From contig CAZGSG010000053.1 of the NCBI GenBank assembly GCA_964528095.1, forward strand, positions 1 through 25,657: a stretch of DNA of 25,657 nucleotides. The letters run 5' to 3'. The DNA is from CAZGSG01 sp964528095. Its GTDB lineage: Bacteria; Bacteroidota; Bacteroidia; Chitinophagales; Chitinophagaceae. The notes below the pieces were generated by a model, which worked only from the letters and a program-made list of their open reading frames with translations, did no database searches and was not told the DNA's origin. Position numbers and translations under genes: made by a program. Each line of letters opens with the position of its first letter. Positions within the stretch are counted from its first letter, which is position 1. This document shows positions 23,808-25,657 of the stretch, one piece after another.

Positions 23808-24515
23808 ATGCCTGGATCTCCTGACCATAAGATATACGCCATCAGCGATAACGCATTGACCATTGATTTTGGCAACCGGATCAGTGAAGAGGTCAATTTA
23901 TTTGTTCTTTCTTTTTTGCGCAATCTCCAGGAGTTTCCACTGCCTGGCATAAAAGAAGCCCTGCCAGCGTATAGTTCGCTGACAATCTATTATGATCTTT
24001 TTGCCTTAAAAAAAATGGCACCCAATGGTACTACGGTATATGACCGGCTATGCAGGCAACTTGAGCAACGCCTGATAACAGTAGATAGCGAAGCAGATCT
24101 TTTTCCACGTACAATAAAGATTCCTGTTTGTTATGAAACAGGTTTTGCACCGGACACACCAACTGTTATTAACGACAGGTCGTTAAGCCAGGACGAACTT
24201 ATACAACTACATACTTCTGTCACTTACCGTGTTTATATGCTCGGGTTCCTACCCGGATTTCCGTATATGGGAGAACTGGATGAAAAACTGATAATGCCCC
24301 GAAAAACGCAACCACAGCAGATAGCCGCGGGCAGTGTCGGTATTGCGGGCAAACAAACGGGGATTTATCCATTTGCTTCACCCGGCGGATGGCAGATAAT
24401 TGGAAGAACTCCTTTGCGCATATTTGATCATGAGCAGGAGGAGCCTGCATTGCTGAAAGCCGGGGATATTGTTCAGTTTTATTCAATCAGCAGTTATGAG
24501 TTTGAGCATTATTAA
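23808..24515 (+). CDS. pxpB: 5-oxoprolinase subunit PxpB (KipI family)
   Basis: 235 residues. PxpB works with PxpA and PxpC in the ATP-dependent opening of 5-oxoproline to glutamate. It carries the family signature Y-x-L-G-F-x-P-G-F-P-Y-M-G near residue 145 and P-R-x4-P-Q-Q-I-A-A-G-S-V-G-I-A-G-x-Q-T-G-I-Y-P, ending in G-G-W-Q-I-I-G-R-T-P-L. It also resembles B. subtilis KipI, the kinase inhibitor. Its 3' end overlaps pxpC by 20 bases, showing translational coupling. The opposite-strand neighbour 88 bases away is the radical SAM gene. No pxpA is present in the window. Confidence 0.93.
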   Translation: MPGSPDHKIYAISDNALTIDFGNRISEEVNLFVLSFLRNLQEFPLPGIKEALPAYSSLTIYYDLFALKKMAPNGTTVYDRLCRQLEQRLITVDSEADLFPRTIKIPVCYETGFAPDTPTVINDRSLSQDELIQLHTSVTYRVYMLGFLPGFPYMGELDEKLIMPRKTQPQQIAAGSVGIAGKQTGIYPFASPGGWQIIGRTPLRIFDHEQEEPALLKAGDIVQFYSISSYEFEHY

Positions 24516-25458
24516 AGCAGGTCTTCAGGATACGATACAGGATATGGGGCGCTACGGTCACCAGCAGCAGGGCATTAATCCCGGTGGTGCAATGGATACG
24601 TTTGCGGCGGCAACAGCTAATATGCTCGTTGGTAACAAAGTGAATGAACCTGTAATAGAGATACATTTCCCTGCGTCTCATTTCCTTTTCAATGAGCCGG
24701 CATTGATCGCTATTTGCGGCGGTGATCCCGAGGTTTTTATAAATGGAGAAGAAATACCCATCTGCAAACCAGTGCTTGTAAGCAAAAACTCCCAGCTGCA
24801 ATTCAAAAAAATAAAACAGGGCGTACGAACCTATCTTGCCATACAGAAAGGATTTATTCTTACGCCATGGCTGGGAAGTTATAGCACGAACCTGAAAGCT
24901 GGTGCCGGAGGTTATAAAGGCAGAATATTGCAAAAAAACGATCAGTTGCAATATGCGCCCTTTACCGCAGCTTCAATTTTGAAGAACAAACAATTCAGCA
25001 TCTTACCATGGCAGGCTGGTGTCTTTTGGGGCGATCCCTCATTGAACGACTTCTATGTATTGCCGGGCAATGAATGGATTCAACTTTCCCCTCAATCGAG
25101 AGAACAATTTCTTGAAACCCCTTTTACCCTTACAGGCAAGGCCGATCGAATGGGCTATCTTTTAAAAGAAAAGCTGGCGGAAGAAGAAAGAAAGGAAGAA
25201 CTCGTGTCGACAGGAGTAGGTTTTGGTACCATACAATTATTGCCCAATGGCAGTTTAATGATATTGATGGCGGATCACCAGACTACAGGAGGGTATCCCC
25301 GCGTGGCTCATGTGATCACGGCGCATCATTCAAAACTGGCCCAGGTAAAAGTGGGCGAAAACATTCGATTTCGCCTGGTTGATCATACCATCGCCGAAAA
25401 TCATTTTATACAACAACAACCACAGTTGCTGCAATTCCAAAAAGCCACAAAAAAATAG
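24496..25458 (+). CDS. pxpC: 5-oxoprolinase subunit PxpC (KipA family)
   Basis: 320 residues from the ATG at 24496, which overlaps the end of pxpB by 20 bases. An in-frame TTG at 24469 would add nine residues but lies deeper in pxpB and is less likely. The start S-I-I-K-A-G-L-Q-D-T-I-Q-D-M-G-R-x-G is the family hallmark, followed by G-I-N-P-G-G-A-M-D and, later, R-M-G-Y-L-L and Q-T-T-G-G-Y-P-R-V-A-H-V. The family is often annotated as a biotin-dependent carboxyltransferase-like protein, but with pxpB it forms the B/C part of 5-oxoprolinase. The next gene is convergent, so the operon ends here. Confidence 0.93.
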   Translation: MSLSIIKAGLQDTIQDMGRYGHQQQGINPGGAMDTFAAATANMLVGNKVNEPVIEIHFPASHFLFNEPALIAICGGDPEVFINGEEIPICKPVLVSKNSQLQFKKIKQGVRTYLAIQKGFILTPWLGSYSTNLKAGAGGYKGRILQKNDQLQYAPFTAASILKNKQFSILPWQAGVFWGDPSLNDFYVLPGNEWIQLSPQSREQFLETPFTLTGKADRMGYLLKEKLAEEERKEELVSTGVGFGTIQLLPNGSLMILMADHQTTGGYPRVAHVITAHHSKLAQVKVGENIRFRLVDHTIAENHFIQQQPQLLQFQKATKK

Positions 25459-25530
25459 TAGATAACAATCTCAGACCCGTGTATTTATTATCAACAAGAC
25501 ACATGTTGGTTTCTATTAGGGTATAATACT

Positions 25531-25657
25531 CTAATATCGTAAGGGAAATAATATTCTAAAAGGTACCAAGATTGCATTAACTACATCGCCATTCTGTTCT
25601 ATCAGAGCTCTTACCGCTTTATAGCGGTCAACTCCAGTTTGTTCCATCACAATTCCA
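25531..25657 (-). CDS. C-terminal end of a UBA-like protein, 5' part beyond window
   Basis: Reading in from the right edge, 41 codons run to a TAG at 25533-25531. Residues read G-I-V-M-E-Q-T-G-V-D-R-Y-K-A-V-R-A-L, then I-E-Q-N-G-D-V-V-N-A-I-L. This is the three-helix UBA/TS-N pattern, very close to the C-terminal UBA of archaeal and eukaryotic NAC-alpha. A short hydrophobic tail (P-F-R-I-L-F-P-L-R-Y) follows. Only the C-terminus is visible, so the domain order is unknown. It converges with pxpC across 72 AT-rich bases. Confidence 0.6.
   Translation of the reverse strand, partial: GIVMEQTGVDRYKAVRALIEQNGDVVNAILVPFRILFPLRY

Noticed and set aside
24469..24495. TTG start for pxpC
   Set aside because: The ATG at 24496 gives the canonical PxpC N-terminus.
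1..25657. Search for CRISPR arrays, insertion sequences, toxin-antitoxin pairs and defence genes
   Set aside because: No regularly spaced repeats, transposase motifs or defence-type domains were seen on either strand.

Overview
The window looks like a chromosomal stretch from a member of Bacteroidota, most likely the family Chitinophagaceae. The reasons are the gene set (Bacteroidota-style sigma-54, a DUF3127 OB-fold protein, GHL10-type secreted hydrolase, many short 'MK..AQ' signal peptides), the lack of Shine-Dalgarno sequences before most starts, and repeated matches to the Bacteroidota promoter (TTTG or TTG, about 19-22 bases, then TAnnTTTG). No rRNA, tRNA, CRISPR array, insertion sequence or phage gene was seen. 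The family assignment is inference; the promoter and gene motifs are read from the sequence.

Left part (1-10810). A truncated DUF1579-like lipoprotein gene and a methyltransferase gene diverge across a 319-base gap that holds a terminator-like hairpin. A minus-strand run follows: polA, a small membrane-protein gene, uvrB, a signal-peptide/two-helix membrane protein, mgsA (methylglyoxal synthase), a yceI-type gene with an OB-fold (tRNA_anti-like) gene upstream of it, and recA. Three core DNA repair genes (polA, uvrB, recA) therefore lie within about 9.5 kb, each apparently with its own promoter. A good promoter and a strong intrinsic terminator lie upstream of mgsA and define a transcript of about 110 nt, either an attenuated leader or a small RNA.

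Middle (10811-18059). After a 668-base gap with no convincing gene comes a PAP2-like membrane protein (minus). Diverging from it is a tight plus-strand operon: glucosaminidase, SGNH hydrolase, MBOAT O-acyltransferase, DUF1877. A second, related SGNH hydrolase lies on the minus strand behind rpoN. Together these suggest surface glycan or peptidoglycan O-acetylation and remodelling. A DUF3127 OB-fold protein with an SSB-like acidic tail sits between the two halves.

Right part (18069-25657). rpoN, a small secreted protein, a secreted GHL10 glycosidase-like protein, a MarR regulator, a DinB-type protein plus radical SAM/SPASM pair, and pxpB-pxpC (5-oxoprolinase subunits) with no pxpA beside them. 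The window ends in the C-terminus of a UBA-like protein.

The most useful regulatory observation is that the same 12-base perfect palindrome (ATGTTTAAACAT) sits directly upstream of the -7 box of both the marR gene and the distant OB-fold/yceI operon. This predicts a small MarR regulon. I saw no defence island or clear novel multi-gene system; most of the window is conserved chromosomal core.
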